Below are positions 25,844 to 34,677 of a stretch of DNA of 64,000 bases, one piece after another; the first letter of the stretch is position 1; each line of letters begins with the position of its first letter. The DNA comes from Chthonobacter rhizosphaerae (GTDB lineage Bacteria; Pseudomonadota; Alphaproteobacteria; Rhizobiales; Pleomorphomonadaceae), in contig NZ_JACDIS010000005.1 in the NCBI RefSeq assembly GCF_013839525.1, forward strand, positions 1 through 64,000. Direction: 5' to 3'. The position numbers and the translations under genes were made by a program. The notes under the pieces are model-generated. The model had not been told where the DNA came from. It ran no database searches and saw nothing but the letters and a program-made list of their open reading frames with translations.

Positions 25844-27109
25844 TCACTTCTTGTTGGCGAGCCACTTCTGCTGGGCGGCGGTCATGTAGTCCGCCCACTG
25901 CCGGGCGAGATCTTCGGGCGTGATTTCGCCGAGAAGAGCCTGCTGGCTCGTCTTGATGACGAGGCTGTCCTTGAAGTAGGCGAACTCTTCCAAGTACGTC
26001 GGCATGGAGAGCGGCTTCGCGTCCGGGTCCGCCAGCTCCTTGAACCAGCCTTCGAACTGCGGCGTCGCGAAGTGCGGGTCCTTGGACGCGGAGGTCAGGG
26101 CCGGCAGGGCGCCGGTGCGCTTGTTCCAGGCGATGTTGCCTTCCGGACCCTCGAGGGTCGCGATCAGCTTCCAGGCGAGGTCCTTCTCGGCCGAGTTGGC
26201 GAGCATCGACCAGCCGGCGAAGCCTATGGTCGGAAACGTTTTTCCGTCCGGGCCCTTGGGCATCGTGGTGACGCCGTAGTCGTCCGGGTTCATCCGTTCG
26301 GCGATGGCGATCAGCGCGTCCGGGTCCTGGTCCAGGAAGGCGCAGGTGCCGGAATAGAAGCCGGCGACGATATCGTTGAAGCCCCAGTTGACGCTGTCCT
26401 TGGGGGCGTAGCCGTTCCTGTAAAGATCAACCAAGTATTTCAGGCCGTTTACCCAGCCCGGATCGGCGAAGGTGGAGGTTCCGTCCTCCTTGAACAGCTG
26501 GTCGCTGCCGGCCATCGAGGCGCCGAACATCATCCAGCCGTTGAGGCCGCCCGGTCCGCCACGAAGACAGTAGCCATACTTGCCCGGCAGCGCCGAAACC
26601 TTCTTGGACGCCTCCATGAACTCGTCGAGCGTCTTCGGCGGCTCGGCGACACCTGCCTCCTGGAGAAGCTTCTTGTTGTAGAACATGGCCCGGAGATAGA
26701 AGCCGTAGGGCAGCATGTAGGTCTTGCCACCCACCTGGCGGCCGAACTCCAGCGCCCGGTCGGACAGGTCCGCGGTGTGCTCCCAGTCCTTCAGGTAGGG
26801 CTCCAGGTCCTCCAGCGCGCCGTTGTTGCCGTAGAGGGCGAGCCAGGTGTCGGGCATCTCCATGACGTCGGGGATCTCCCCGGCCGAGTACATGGTGGCG
26901 AACTTCTCGAACGCCTCGTTCCAGGGCAGCGAGATGATCTCGACCGTGGTGCCCGGGTTGGCTTCCTCGAAGGTCTTCACGATGCCGCGAAGCGTCTCGG
27001 TGCGCTCCGGGCTGGTAATGACTTCGACGAGCTTCAGCGTGGTGTCCGCGAGCGCCGTGCCGGTCATCAGCACGGCCGCCACGGATGCGGCGATCAGCGA
27101 CTTGATCAT
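25844..27109 (-). CDS. Carbohydrate-type ABC transporter, extracellular substrate-binding protein
   Basis: A 421-residue family 1 extracellular solute-binding protein with a 21-residue signal peptide ending in GTALA. Typical parts are ETLRGIVKTFEEANPGTTVE, PDVMEMPDTW and the tryptophan/glycine-rich cleft segment VNWGFNDIVAGFYSGTCAF. It heads the importer operon. Family and neighbours suggest a sugar, sugar alcohol or phosphodiester. The neighbouring sulfur-amino-acid-type PLP enzyme raises the possibility of a sulfur compound, but nothing in the protein settles it. Confidence 0.88.
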   Translation of the reverse strand: MIKSLIAASVAAVLMTGTALADTTLKLVEVITSPERTETLRGIVKTFEEANPGTTVEIISLPWNEAFEKFATMYSAGEIPDVMEMPDTWLALYGNNGALEDLEPYLKDWEHTADLSDRALEFGRQVGGKTYMLPYGFYLRAMFYNKKLLQEAGVAEPPKTLDEFMEASKKVSALPGKYGYCLRGGPGGLNGWMMFGASMAGSDQLFKEDGTSTFADPGWVNGLKYLVDLYRNGYAPKDSVNWGFNDIVAGFYSGTCAFLDQDPDALIAIAERMNPDDYGVTTMPKGPDGKTFPTIGFAGWSMLANSAEKDLAWKLIATLEGPEGNIAWNKRTGALPALTSASKDPHFATPQFEGWFKELADPDAKPLSMPTYLEEFAYFKDSLVIKTSQQALLGEITPEDLARQWADYMTAAQQKWLANKK

Positions 27110-27158
27110 TGCGTGTCCCCTTCCGTCCCTTTGGATGCTTTTTGTGAGGGTCAGGTCC

Positions 27159-27185
27159 TGGAGCCGTCTTCGAGCGAAGGCTCCA
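27159..27185. terminator. Hairpin between PLP-enzyme and binding-protein genes
   Basis: TGGAGCC and GGCTCCA form the base of a stem with an inner CTTCG/CGAAG pairing. It lies after the stop of the minus-strand PLP gene (27210) and before the binding-protein start (27109). No clear T run follows, so it may be a weak terminator or a leader hairpin. Confidence 0.35.
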
Positions 27186-27209
27186 CACTGGTCGTTCCGG
27201 AGCGATGTC

Positions 27210-28412
27210 TCATCGCCCTGACGTCCCCGTCAGGTCGGAAGACGCTCCAGCCGAGGCGACCTCGATCGCCGCGGCGAGATCGGCGACGAGGGCGTCGGCG
27301 CCCTCCAGGCCGACGTGAAGGCGGACGACCCGGGCGTCGACGCCGAAGTCGATCGCCGAATTGGGGCCGGCCGCCTGCTTGCGCACGACCTCGGCCGGGA
27401 CCACGAGGCTCTCGTGGCCACCCCAGCTGACGCCGAGCTTGAACAGGGCGAGCGCGTCCGCGAAGGCCGGAATGTCGACGCCGTCGCGGAACCGGAAGCT
27501 GAAAAGGCCCGACGTTCCAACGAGCCCCGGCGGGAGCCCGTTGGCGAGGCCGGGATGCAGGACCGCCTCCACCAGCGGCTGCTCGCGCAGCCAGCGGGCG
27601 ACCGCGAGCGCGTCCGCCTCGTGCGCCTTCATGCGGATCGGCAGGGTCCTGAGGCCCCGGATCAGCAGCCAGGCGTCGAACGGCGAGAGCTTGCCGCCGA
27701 GATAGGGATAGGTCGTCTGGCGGATCCGCCGGATCAGGTCCGCCGACCCGGCGACGACGCCGGCGACCACGTCGGAATGGCCGCCGATGTACTTGGACGC
27801 GGAGTGCAGCACGATGTCGACGCCGAGCGACAGCGGGCGCTGGAAGACCGGCGTCGCCCAGGAATTGTCGATCACGGTGAGAACGCCGTGACGCCTGGCG
27901 AGCGCCGCGAGCGCGCCCACGTCATGGGCCTCCATGGTCCAGCTGGTCGGGCTCTCCAGGTAGAGGAGCTTCGCGCCGGACAGGGCGTCCGCGACCGCCG
28001 CCTCGTCGAGGCCGTCCACGTAGTCGACCTGGATGCCGAGCCCAGCGAGCAGCGTCTGGAACAGCCGATAGGCGTCCGGGTAGCAGTGCTTCACGCAGAC
28101 CATGCGGTCGCCGGGCTTCAGGAAGGTCAGCACGGTGGACGAGATGCCGGCCATTCCGCTCGCAAAACCAATGGCATCCTCGGCGCCTTCCAGGCGCGCG
28201 ATCATCTCCTCGAACAGGCGCACGGTCGGGTTCAGGCCGCGGGTGTAGGTCGGGCGGACCTTCAGGCCGCGATAGGTCTCCTCCATCTCGGCATAGGACG
28301 AGAAGGTGAACAGCGAGGTCTGCACGATCGGCGGCACCACCGCGTCGAAGGCGTGCGCCTCGTCATGGGCGACGGTCAGCCGGGCGAGGTCGAAGGGATC
28401 GTCCGGGGTCAT
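27210..28412 (-). CDS. Cys/Met metabolism PLP-dependent enzyme (trans-sulfuration family)
   Basis: A 400-residue fold-type I PLP enzyme related to cystathionine beta-lyase, gamma-synthase and methionine gamma-lyase. The PLP lysine is K207 in HSASKYIGGHSDV, the aspartate D182 is in IDNSWATP, and YTRGLNPT near 56 and GFASGMAGISS near 82 bind phosphate. SPTSWTMEAHDV replaces the more usual ESPxNP segment, so a specialised substrate is likely. The ATG at 28412 overlaps the regulator stop (ATGA), so the two are co-transcribed; the sugar-type importer follows downstream. Confidence 0.85.
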   Translation of the reverse strand: MTPDDPFDLARLTVAHDEAHAFDAVVPPIVQTSLFTFSSYAEMEETYRGLKVRPTYTRGLNPTVRLFEEMIARLEGAEDAIGFASGMAGISSTVLTFLKPGDRMVCVKHCYPDAYRLFQTLLAGLGIQVDYVDGLDEAAVADALSGAKLLYLESPTSWTMEAHDVGALAALARRHGVLTVIDNSWATPVFQRPLSLGVDIVLHSASKYIGGHSDVVAGVVAGSADLIRRIRQTTYPYLGGKLSPFDAWLLIRGLRTLPIRMKAHEADALAVARWLREQPLVEAVLHPGLANGLPPGLVGTSGLFSFRFRDGVDIPAFADALALFKLGVSWGGHESLVVPAEVVRKQAAGPNSAIDFGVDARVVRLHVGLEGADALVADLAAAIEVASAGASSDLTGTSGR

Positions 28413-29122
28413 CGAGACATGTCCTTGATGTCCTCTTCCACGATGTCGAGGATGGCGATGGTTGTGGCCCGCGCCGCCGCCTCGTCGCCGTCGCGGATGG
28501 CGTCGAACAGCTGGCGGTGGAACGGAAAGGACCGGCGGGCGAAGTCCGGCCGGTCGAAGGGCTTGTCCCAGAACCGCTCGAACGCTTCGCGCATCTGCTC
28601 GAGAAGCTGGCGGAACAACGGGTTGTGGGTGGCGTCGTAGATCGCAAGGTGGAAGGCGAGGTCCTCGCGGCCGGCGGTGCCCTTCTCCAGGTGCACCCGC
28701 TCCATCTCGTCGAGCTTCTCCTCGATGACCCGAAGATCCTCCGGCGTCCGTCGGCGGGCCGCGATGACGCTGGCTTCGGCCTCCACGCCGCGGCGGACGT
28801 CGAGGGTCTGGAGGAGGACGTCGCGCAGATGGGTGGTGTCGAAGGTGAGCGGCACGTGGACGGTGCCGGCCGACACCATGCGCAGGAGATAGGTGCCGCT
28901 GCCCTTGCGGGACTCCACGATTCCAAGGGCCTGGAGCTGGCGGATGACCTCGCGGACCGTCGACCGGCCGACGTCGAGGGCGGCGCAGAGCTCCCGCTCC
29001 GTGGGCAGCTTGTCGCCGGGCTTCAGCCCGGCCCGATGGACGAAATCGGCCACCGCCTTCATCACCGAAGCCGCCCGATCGGGCCGGGGCAGGGGCGCCA
29101 ACGCGGCATGTCCATCGGCCAT
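28409..29122 (-). CDS. GntR/FadR-family transcriptional regulator
   Basis: A 237-residue regulator with an N-terminal winged HTH (DKLPTERELCAALDVGRSTVREVIRQL) and a helical FCD ligand domain (LRDVLLQTLDVRRGVEAEAS, HLAIYDATHNPLF). Start ATG 29122 is preferred over 29203 because of a strong GAGGGAGGGGGG site just upstream. It heads a minus-strand run with the PLP enzyme and probably the importer, and likely represses them until the substrate or a metabolite appears. ATTGGTCTGACAT at 29191-29203 resembles FadR-type half-sites. Confidence 0.88.
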   Translation of the reverse strand: MADGHAALAPLPRPDRAASVMKAVADFVHRAGLKPGDKLPTERELCAALDVGRSTVREVIRQLQALGIVESRKGSGTYLLRMVSAGTVHVPLTFDTTHLRDVLLQTLDVRRGVEAEASVIAARRRTPEDLRVIEEKLDEMERVHLEKGTAGREDLAFHLAIYDATHNPLFRQLLEQMREAFERFWDKPFDRPDFARRSFPFHRQLFDAIRDGDEAAARATTIAILDIVEEDIKDMSR

Positions 29123-29824
29123 GATACCCCCCTCCCTCTGCCCGCCGACCCGGCCGGCGAGCTTGGCTGCCCGCTCTGATCGCCGCTGAAATTGGTCTGA
29201 CATCTGCCAGCTTTTCAGTATGAGCCCTGCACGTCAAGGGGCTTCGGGGGCGGCGGCGGGCCTTTCCGGTGGACGGAGCGGAGCATCACGGGCGGGAGCG
29301 CGGCAGAGTATTCGTGCGCCCGGCGGAAGTCTCCGCCAGCGAGCGCCATGGTATTCTGAAGATCATGGCGAGGGCGCCGGGCCGGGCCGGATCGGCCACG
29401 CCCGGGGAACAACCCCATAAGAGACCCTAATCATCCCCGCTCCACACGTGGGTGTGTCGTGGCGGATGTCGGGATCGGCGGCGGCGGACAGCCGGCCGGA
29501 CATGGCGGATTTCCGCCGATTGGCGGGAGCGTGTGGCGAACGGCGCATGTGGGATTGTCGTCGGGCGGGGGAGTCGGCGAGACCGCGGGCGTGCGCCGGC
29601 GCCCGGAGCGCCGTCCGGACCGGTCGGCGGGCCGGTCCAGGACGGGTGTTCACCGAGGACGGGGTGACCGCGCGAGGGACGGCGTGTCGTGGCTTTGTCG
29701 CGAAGCTCTTGCGGTCAATTTGTCCGACATAAACGGTTCTGCAGAAGGGGGCTTCTCCGGCGATCGGGAACCATGAGTCCGACGAGCGTTTTAATGGGGA
29801 TGGCAAGCATGACGCGGAGGCCAC
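29123..29824. other. Long intergenic region upstream of two divergent units
   Basis: About 700 bases lie between the FadR-type gene (minus) and the small plus-strand genes. I see no gene with a believable ribosome-binding site or family. It holds two similar motifs, GGTCTGACA at 29194-29202 and TGTCCGACA at 29721-29729, which could be related regulator sites, and a possible EcfG-type promoter at 29767-29790. Confidence 0.5.
29767..29790 (+). promoter_or_regulatory. Possible EcfG-type (general stress) promoter
   Basis: GGAAC at 29767-29771 is followed after 15 bases by CGTT at 29787-29790. Alphaproteobacterial EcfG promoters have GGAAC and a GTT box about 16-18 bases later; counted to GTT the spacing here is 16. 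It ends 34 bases before the ATG of the small hydrophilic protein at 29825, the kind of gene the general stress response controls. It could also be chance. Confidence 0.4.
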
Positions 29825-30109
29825 ATGACGACGCGGAACCACAACAATCGCAGCGAGAAGATGAAGGGTCACGTGCCGACCGGCCAGGCGACCGGCGAGC
29901 AGGACCACAATCCGTCCGCTCAGGGCCACCAGGGCGACACCGAAGGCGGCCAGATCGACCGGTCCGGCGCGGACCGGCGCAACAACAGCATCAGTTCGCA
30001 CAACGGCGGCGGTGACGGCGCCGGCGGCGGCCCCAGGCAGCAGGGCCAGGAGCAAGCCAACAAGGGCGTCGAGAACGACCACCAGAACCGCGGCCACGGC
30101 GGACGCTGA
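29825..30109 (+). CDS. Small, disordered, Gly/Asn/Gln-rich protein
   Basis: A 94-residue very hydrophilic protein, rich in glycine, asparagine, glutamine, histidine and charged residues, with no hydrophobic core and no family I can name. GGAGG lies just upstream of the ATG. It is followed after 14 bases by another small hydrophilic protein and then a terminator, so the two form an operon. Composition resembles stress- or desiccation-related disordered proteins of soil and plant-surface alphaproteobacteria (inference). Confidence 0.6.
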   Translation: MTTRNHNNRSEKMKGHVPTGQATGEQDHNPSAQGHQGDTEGGQIDRSGADRRNNSISSHNGGGDGAGGGPRQQGQEQANKGVENDHQNRGHGGR

Positions 30110-30123
30110 GAAGGGACCAGATC

Positions 30124-30399
30124 ATGTTCCAGGGCATCAAGAACTTCATCGCCAAGCATCGGGACAAGCCCATGGTCGCCAACATGGAGAAGGCCCTTAA
30201 GATGAAAGAGGCGGCCGGGCCGCAGACCACCACGCCGGAGCACACCGAGGCCCATGACAATGGCGTCCACGGGGCCCAGATGGGCTACACGGACACCCGG
30301 CTCGGCAAGGAGGGCACGTGGACCGAGAACGTCGGCCGCAGCCATGGCGCCCGGGTGGGCGACACCGGCAAGACCACGGGACCGGGCCGCGGCCACTGA
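30124..30399 (+). CDS. Small hydrophilic hypothetical protein
   Basis: A 91-residue protein starting MFQGIKNFIAKHRDKPMVA with a short amphipathic N-terminal helix, then a polar tail rich in His, Gly and Thr (ENVGRSHGARVGDTGKTTG). No family recognised. It is second in a two-gene unit ended by the hairpin at 30429-30459. The pairing with another disordered protein and a possible stress promoter suggests a shared role, which the sequence does not identify. Confidence 0.6.
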   Translation: MFQGIKNFIAKHRDKPMVANMEKALKMKEAAGPQTTTPEHTEAHDNGVHGAQMGYTDTRLGKEGTWTENVGRSHGARVGDTGKTTGPGRGH

Positions 30400-30428
30400 G
30401 ACGACCTTCGGCCACGACGCGAAGGCGA

Positions 30429-30459
30429 GAAGCCGGGCCTTGGAGCCCGGCTTCGTTTT
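30429..30459 (+). terminator. Rho-independent terminator
   Basis: GAAGCCGGGC and GCCCGGCTTC form a perfect 10-bp stem with the loop CTTGGA, followed by GTTTT. It lies 30 bases after the second small hydrophilic gene and ends that plus-strand unit. Confidence 0.85.
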
Positions 30460-30627
30460 CGGGGCGGGCGCCGGGCGGTCCGGCCCGGCAGGATGCCAAG
30501 CCAAACATATGTTAGTGGTGGATCGTAATCTTTGGTGTATAACTTGCCTATCATCGGCATGGCGAACGCGGCGCCGGTGGCTGAGAGACGCGCTCGATGT
30601 GCTCCCGCCGTAATTGGGAGCAGCGCT

Positions 30628-31374
30628 GTGGCCCCTTCCCATGTCTTCGACGCCCATCCGCTCGTCCAGAAGCTGGAGAGCATCTTCGCTCTGGCGGACG
30701 ACGAAAAGGCCGCCATCCTGTCCATGCCCATGCAGGTGGCGACCCTGCGCGCCGACCAGGACGTGGTGCGGGTGGGCGACAGCCCGTCCCGGTCCTGCAT
30801 CATCCTGGAAGGCATGACGGCCACGTACGTGTCCACGTCCAAGGGCCGGCGGCAGATCGTCTCGTTCGGCATCATGGGCGACACGCCCGACCTTCAGAGC
30901 CTGCTTCTGGAGGAGATGGACAACAGCCTCTCCACCCTGACGCCGTGCACGCTCGGCTTCGTCCAGCACGCCGTGCTCCGGGACGTCTGCACGCGCTTTC
31001 CGCGGATCGCGGCGGCGCTCTGGCGGAGCACCCTGGTGGACGCGGCCATCTTCCGGGCCTGGATGACGAGCATCGGGCAGCGGGAAGGCTACAGCCGCAT
31101 GGCCCACCTGTTCTGCGAACTGGTGGCCCGCAAGCGGGCGGTGGGCCTGGTGGAGGAGGACCGCTGCGCGTTTCCGATCACCCAGACGGAACTGGCCGAC
31201 GCGCTCGGCATGACCGCCGTTCACGTGAACCGCGTGCTGCAGGCGCTGCGCTCGGACGGGCACATCGTGCTGGACCAGGGCTGGCTCACCGTGCCCGACT
31301 GGGACCGGCTGGTCGCCGTGGCGGATTTCGACGCTACCTATCTGCACGTGAAGGAAAACCGGCCGGCGGCGTGA
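30628..31374 (+). CDS. Crp/Fnr-family transcriptional regulator
   Basis: A 248-residue regulator with an N-terminal cyclic-nucleotide-binding-type beta barrel (residues about 20-135) and a C-terminal winged HTH whose recognition helix is in ITQTELADALGMTAVHVNRVLQALR. No cysteine set for an iron-sulfur cluster is seen, so it is not a classic FNR. GTG at 30628 has GGGAG upstream; in-frame ATGs at 30532 and 30559 would extend a tail without family features. The inverted repeat TGCTCCC/GGGAGCA at 30600-30622 overlaps its ribosome-binding site. Such proteins are common in DUF6894-containing Hyphomicrobiales. Confidence 0.85.
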   Translation: MAPSHVFDAHPLVQKLESIFALADDEKAAILSMPMQVATLRADQDVVRVGDSPSRSCIILEGMTATYVSTSKGRRQIVSFGIMGDTPDLQSLLLEEMDNSLSTLTPCTLGFVQHAVLRDVCTRFPRIAAALWRSTLVDAAIFRAWMTSIGQREGYSRMAHLFCELVARKRAVGLVEEDRCAFPITQTELADALGMTAVHVNRVLQALRSDGHIVLDQGWLTVPDWDRLVAVADFDATYLHVKENRPAA

Positions 31375-31462
31375 TCCGCCCCGGCCCGACCAAGGTGTCC
31401 GCGCACCGTCACGCGGCGTCGTTCAAGGGGCGGGACCGACACGCCCCGCCGGAGACCCGGTG

Positions 31463-31696
31463 ATGCGCTACTTCTTCGACATCGACGACGGCGACGGGGC
31501 CGTGACGGACGACGAGGGCGTCCATTTCCGGACGCTCGAGGAGGCGCAGGCGATCGGCGCCAAGACGCTGGCCTCGCTCGCCCTGGAAGCGCTGCCGAAC
31601 GGCGGCCACCGCCGGCTCTCGCTCGACGTGCGGGACGAGTCCGGCCGCGTCGTCTACCGCGCCTTCCTGGAGTTCGGATCCGAACGGCCCGGCTGA
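31463..31696 (+). CDS. DUF6894 family protein
   Basis: A 77-residue protein starting MRYFFDIDDGDGAVTDDEG, then LEEAQAIGAKTLASLA and LSLDVRDESGRVVYRAFLEF, the pattern of the small DUF6894 proteins widespread in Hyphomicrobiales. Function unknown. GTG at 31460 is an alternative start one codon earlier. It lies 88 bases after the Crp/Fnr gene, a pairing that recurs in this group. Confidence 0.75.
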   Translation: MRYFFDIDDGDGAVTDDEGVHFRTLEEAQAIGAKTLASLALEALPNGGHRRLSLDVRDESGRVVYRAFLEFGSERPG

Positions 31697-31809
31697 CCGG
31701 ACCGCGCCGTTAACACATGTTGCGGCACGGGTGCGCCGGCCATGGCACGAACGGCGGAGTTGCGGTGGCTGGCCCGGCCTCGCCCCGCTTTCGAAGAAAC
31801 GGACACGGC

Positions 31810-32307
31810 ATGCATCACAGTCCCGACCATGGATGCTGGACGGCACGTCTCCCGCGTCGGACGACGGCCGTCGAGACCGGCCGGATCCGCCGCGCGGTCG
31901 TGGTGGAGGACAATCACGTCATCGCGCTCGATCTCCACGATCTCCTCGCGGCCGAGTTCGGCTGCGACGTGACCGTGGTGACGACGAACGGCATAGAGGC
32001 GGTGACGGCGATCGCGGACCTCCAGCCGGACCTGGTGGTGAGCGACCTGTCGATCCTGCTGCGCACGGACATCCGGCCCTCGGATGTGACGAGCACCCAC
32101 CACGTGCTGGTGGTGATCACCGGCGATTCCGAGGCGGCGGCCCGTCACGGCCGGGACGGCGTCCGGATCCTCATGAAGCCCTACACGAACGCCCAGCTGG
32201 TCCGCACCATCGAGGCCGCCGTGGCGACGCCGACGCCGGAGCGTCAGGGCGGCCGCTACGCGGGGCTGCGGCCGTCGTCCGGCGGGCCGGACGGAGTGCC
32301 GCGATGA
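31810..32307 (+). CDS. Stand-alone response-regulator receiver domain
   Basis: A 165-residue single-receiver protein: the acidic pair is in VVVEDNH near 33, the phospho-acceptor aspartate is D79 in VVSDLS, the conserved threonine is in VVITGD and the lysine in LMKPY. There is no output domain; about 25 residues lead in and 25 tail off. The start is uncertain (ATG at 31810 or 31717). It overlaps the next small gene by ATGA. Single receivers often act in phosphorelays or by binding partner proteins; no kinase is adjacent. Confidence 0.75.
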   Translation: MHHSPDHGCWTARLPRRTTAVETGRIRRAVVVEDNHVIALDLHDLLAAEFGCDVTVVTTNGIEAVTAIADLQPDLVVSDLSILLRTDIRPSDVTSTHHVLVVITGDSEAAARHGRDGVRILMKPYTNAQLVRTIEAAVATPTPERQGGRYAGLRPSSGGPDGVPR

Positions 32308-32525
32308 CGACGCCGTCCATGTCGCGCCCCGCCCGGATCGCGCTCCTGGCGCTGAACTATCTGGGGCAGCTGAACAGCCGCAACCGCGCGCTGGTGGAGG
32401 AACTGACCGGCCTCGGCTACGCGGACTACGTGAGCAACAAGCTCCGGATCACGGCCTCCGGCCGCAGCCGCGCCGACGCGCTGGGCCTGAGCGCCGCCGA
32501 CATCGACGAGCCGGGCGACCGATAG
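32304..32525 (+). CDS. Small hypothetical protein coupled to the receiver gene
   Basis: A 73-residue protein beginning at the ATG at 32304, overlapping the receiver gene's stop. The central NRALVEELTGLGYADYVSNK and LRITASGRSRADALGL segments look like a compact helical, possibly winged-helix, fold, but no family is recognised. Translational coupling suggests that it works with the receiver protein. Confidence 0.6.
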   Translation: MTTPSMSRPARIALLALNYLGQLNSRNRALVEELTGLGYADYVSNKLRITASGRSRADALGLSAADIDEPGDR

Positions 32526-32672
32526 AGCGCTTCCCAACCTGACGGACTCGTCGGGCCGGCAACAAGCCGCTCCGTCTCGACCGCCTGGAGCGTTCGCTCA
32601 TCGATCACGTCGTGCAGCCTGTTCGGACGATGCTCCAGGGGTCGCCGCGGGCCCGGCCGGGGTCACTCGGGG

Positions 32673-32897
32673 TCACTCGGGCGCGGTCGGCAGCGCGACG
32701 GGGACGCCGGGCGTGTTCGGGTGGTCGACGAGAAGCTGCAGGAGCGCCTTCTCGGCGGCCTTCTCCTCCGTGTCGTCGCCGATCGGCCGGCTGATCCTGG
32801 CGAGGCCAGTGGTCAGGTCGATCCGGTCGCCGACCCGGGTGTAGCTTGCGGAATACCGCAGTCCGCCGAGGACGATGGAAACGATCCGCGCCGTCAT
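32673..32897 (-). CDS. Small hypothetical protein
   Basis: A 74-residue protein (MTARIVSIVLGGLRYSASY, then EEKAAEKALLQLLVDHPNTPG) with no recognised family. GGAGGGG lies ten bases upstream of the ATG on the minus strand. A short tandem repeat of GGGGTCACTC lies just beyond its stop at about 32659-32681. The gene is isolated between a plus-strand unit and ilvD. Confidence 0.5.
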   Translation of the reverse strand: MTARIVSIVLGGLRYSASYTRVGDRIDLTTGLARISRPIGDDTEEKAAEKALLQLLVDHPNTPGVPVALPTAPE

Positions 32898-33003
32898 GAT
32901 GGGCCGCCCCTCCGATCACCAGGAGGCGATCCTTGGCGAAACGCGGAGGGGACGGCACTCACATGCGTTAGGACCGGGACCGGCCGCAGGCCCCAGGGGG
33001 GCG

Positions 33004-34677
33004 TCAGCCGGTTCCGGCGCCCTCGCTCGCCGGGCGGGCGAGCCGTGCGAACTTGCCGAGGACGCCGCCGGTGTAGCGGGGCGCGGGCCGGGTCCAGGCG
33101 CTCCGCCGGCGGGCGAGCTCGGCGTCGTCCACGTGGAGGTGGAGGAGGAGCTGGTGGGCGTCGATGGTGATCGCGTCGCCCTCCTCGACGAGCGCGATCG
33201 TGCCGCCGTCGACCGCCTCCGGGGATACGTGGCCGACCACCATGCCCCAGGTGCCGCCGGAGAAGCGCCCGTCCGTGATGAGGCCGACGCTCTCGCCGAG
33301 GCCGCGGCCGATGATGGCGGAGGTGGGGCTCAGCATCTCCGGCATGCCTGGGCCGCCCCGCGGCCCCAGGTAGCGCAGGACGAGCACGTCGCCGGGGCGG
33401 ATCCGGTCGGACAGGATGGCGTCCATGGCGGACTGCTCGTCGTCGAAGACGCGGGCGGGGCCGGTGATCACCGGGTTCTTCAGCCCGGAGATCTTGGCGA
33501 CCGCGCCGTCCTCCGCCAGGTTGCCCTTCAGGATGGCGAGGTGGCCCTCCGCGTAGATCGGGCGGTCCACCGGGCGGATGACGTCCTGGCCGGGGTCAGG
33601 GGCGGCGGGGACGGCGGCGAGTTCCTCGCCGAGGGTGCGGCCGGTGACGGTGAGGCAGTCGCCGTGGAGGTGGCCGGCGTCGAGAAGGAGCCGCAGCACC
33701 TGCGGGATGCCGCCGGCCCGGTGGAGGTCCACCGCCATGTAGCGGCCGGACGGGCGGAGGTCGCAGAGCACCGGCACCTTGCGGCGCATGCGCTCGAAGT
33801 CGTCGAGCGTCCACTCCACCTCGGCGGCGCGCGCGATGGCGAGATAGTGGAGGACCGCGTTGGTGGAGCCGCCGGTCGCCATGATGAGGGCGACCGCGTT
33901 CTCGATCGACCGGCGGGTGATGATGTCGCGCGGGCGGATCTCGGCCCGGACCGCCGCGACGAGCACCTCGGCGGCCCGCGCGGCGCCGCCGCGGATGTCC
34001 GGATCCGGGTTCGCCATGGTGGACGAGCCGAGCAGCGAGAGGCCGAGCGCCTCGAAGGACGAGCTCATGGTGTTGGCGGTGTACATGCCGCCGCAGGAGC
34101 CGGTGGACGGGCAGGCGTTGCGCTCGATGCCCTCGAAATCCTCCCGGCTCATCCTGCCGGCCATGAAGGAGCCGACCGCCTCGAAGGCCGACACGATGGA
34201 CAGGTCCTCGCCCTTCCAGCGACCCGGCAGGATGGTGCCGCCATAGACGTAGACCGCCGGGACGTTGCAGCGGGCGATGCCGATCATGCCGCCGGGCATG
34301 TTCTTGTCGCAGCCGCCGAGCACGAGCACGCCGTCCATCCACTGGCCCTGGACGCAGGTCTCGATGCAGTCGGCGATCACCTCGCGGGAGACGAGGGAGT
34401 ATTTCATCCCCTCCGTCCCCATGGCCATGCCGTCGGAGATGGTGGGCGTGCCGAACACCTGCGGGTTGCCGCCGGCCGCCCGGACGGCCTCGACCGCCGC
34501 GTCGGCGAGCGGCTGGAGGCCGGCGTTGCAGGGCGTGATGGTGGAATGCCCGTTGGCGATGCCGATCATCGGCTTCTGGAAGTCGGCCTGCTGATAGCCG
34601 AGCGCGTAGTACATGGCCCGGTTGGGGGACCGCGCCACGCCTTCGACGATGTTGCTGGACCTGAGTTTCCCGGCCAT
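33004..34677 (-). CDS. ilvD: Dihydroxy-acid dehydratase
   Basis: A 557-residue dehydratase of the IlvD/Edd family, which converts 2,3-dihydroxy-3-methylbutanoate and the C6 homologue to 2-oxo acids in valine, isoleucine and leucine synthesis. Iron-sulfur ligands and active-site parts are visible: [11 protein letters not shown] near 49, GGCDKNMPG near 120 and [17 protein letters not shown] near 190; SDGRFSGGT is near 470. The ATG at 34677 has GAGGGAGGG upstream. It stands alone, so biosynthesis is the default; a role as a sugar-acid dehydratase with the nearby SDR and lactonases is possible, since the families overlap. Confidence 0.88.
   Translation of the reverse strand: MAGKLRSSNIVEGVARSPNRAMYYALGYQQADFQKPMIGIANGHSTITPCNAGLQPLADAAVEAVRAAGGNPQVFGTPTISDGMAMGTEGMKYSLVSREVIADCIETCVQGQWMDGVLVLGGCDKNMPGGMIGIARCNVPAVYVYGGTILPGRWKGEDLSIVSAFEAVGSFMAGRMSREDFEGIERNACPSTGSCGGMYTANTMSSSFEALGLSLLGSSTMANPDPDIRGGAARAAEVLVAAVRAEIRPRDIITRRSIENAVALIMATGGSTNAVLHYLAIARAAEVEWTLDDFERMRRKVPVLCDLRPSGRYMAVDLHRAGGIPQVLRLLLDAGHLHGDCLTVTGRTLGEELAAVPAAPDPGQDVIRPVDRPIYAEGHLAILKGNLAEDGAVAKISGLKNPVITGPARVFDDEQSAMDAILSDRIRPGDVLVLRYLGPRGGPGMPEMLSPTSAIIGRGLGESVGLITDGRFSGGTWGMVVGHVSPEAVDGGTIALVEEGDAITIDAHQLLLHLHVDDAELARRRSAWTRPAPRYTGGVLGKFARLARPASEGAGTG

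Noticed and set aside
29448..29732. A 94-codon open frame between the FadR and disordered-protein genes
   Set aside because: No ribosome-binding site, Arg/Gly-rich shadow composition, and competing frames of similar length overlap it.
32659..32681. A GGGGTCACTC tandem repeat as a regulatory iteron
   Set aside because: Only two units are present, beyond the stop of a small gene; too little to support a role.
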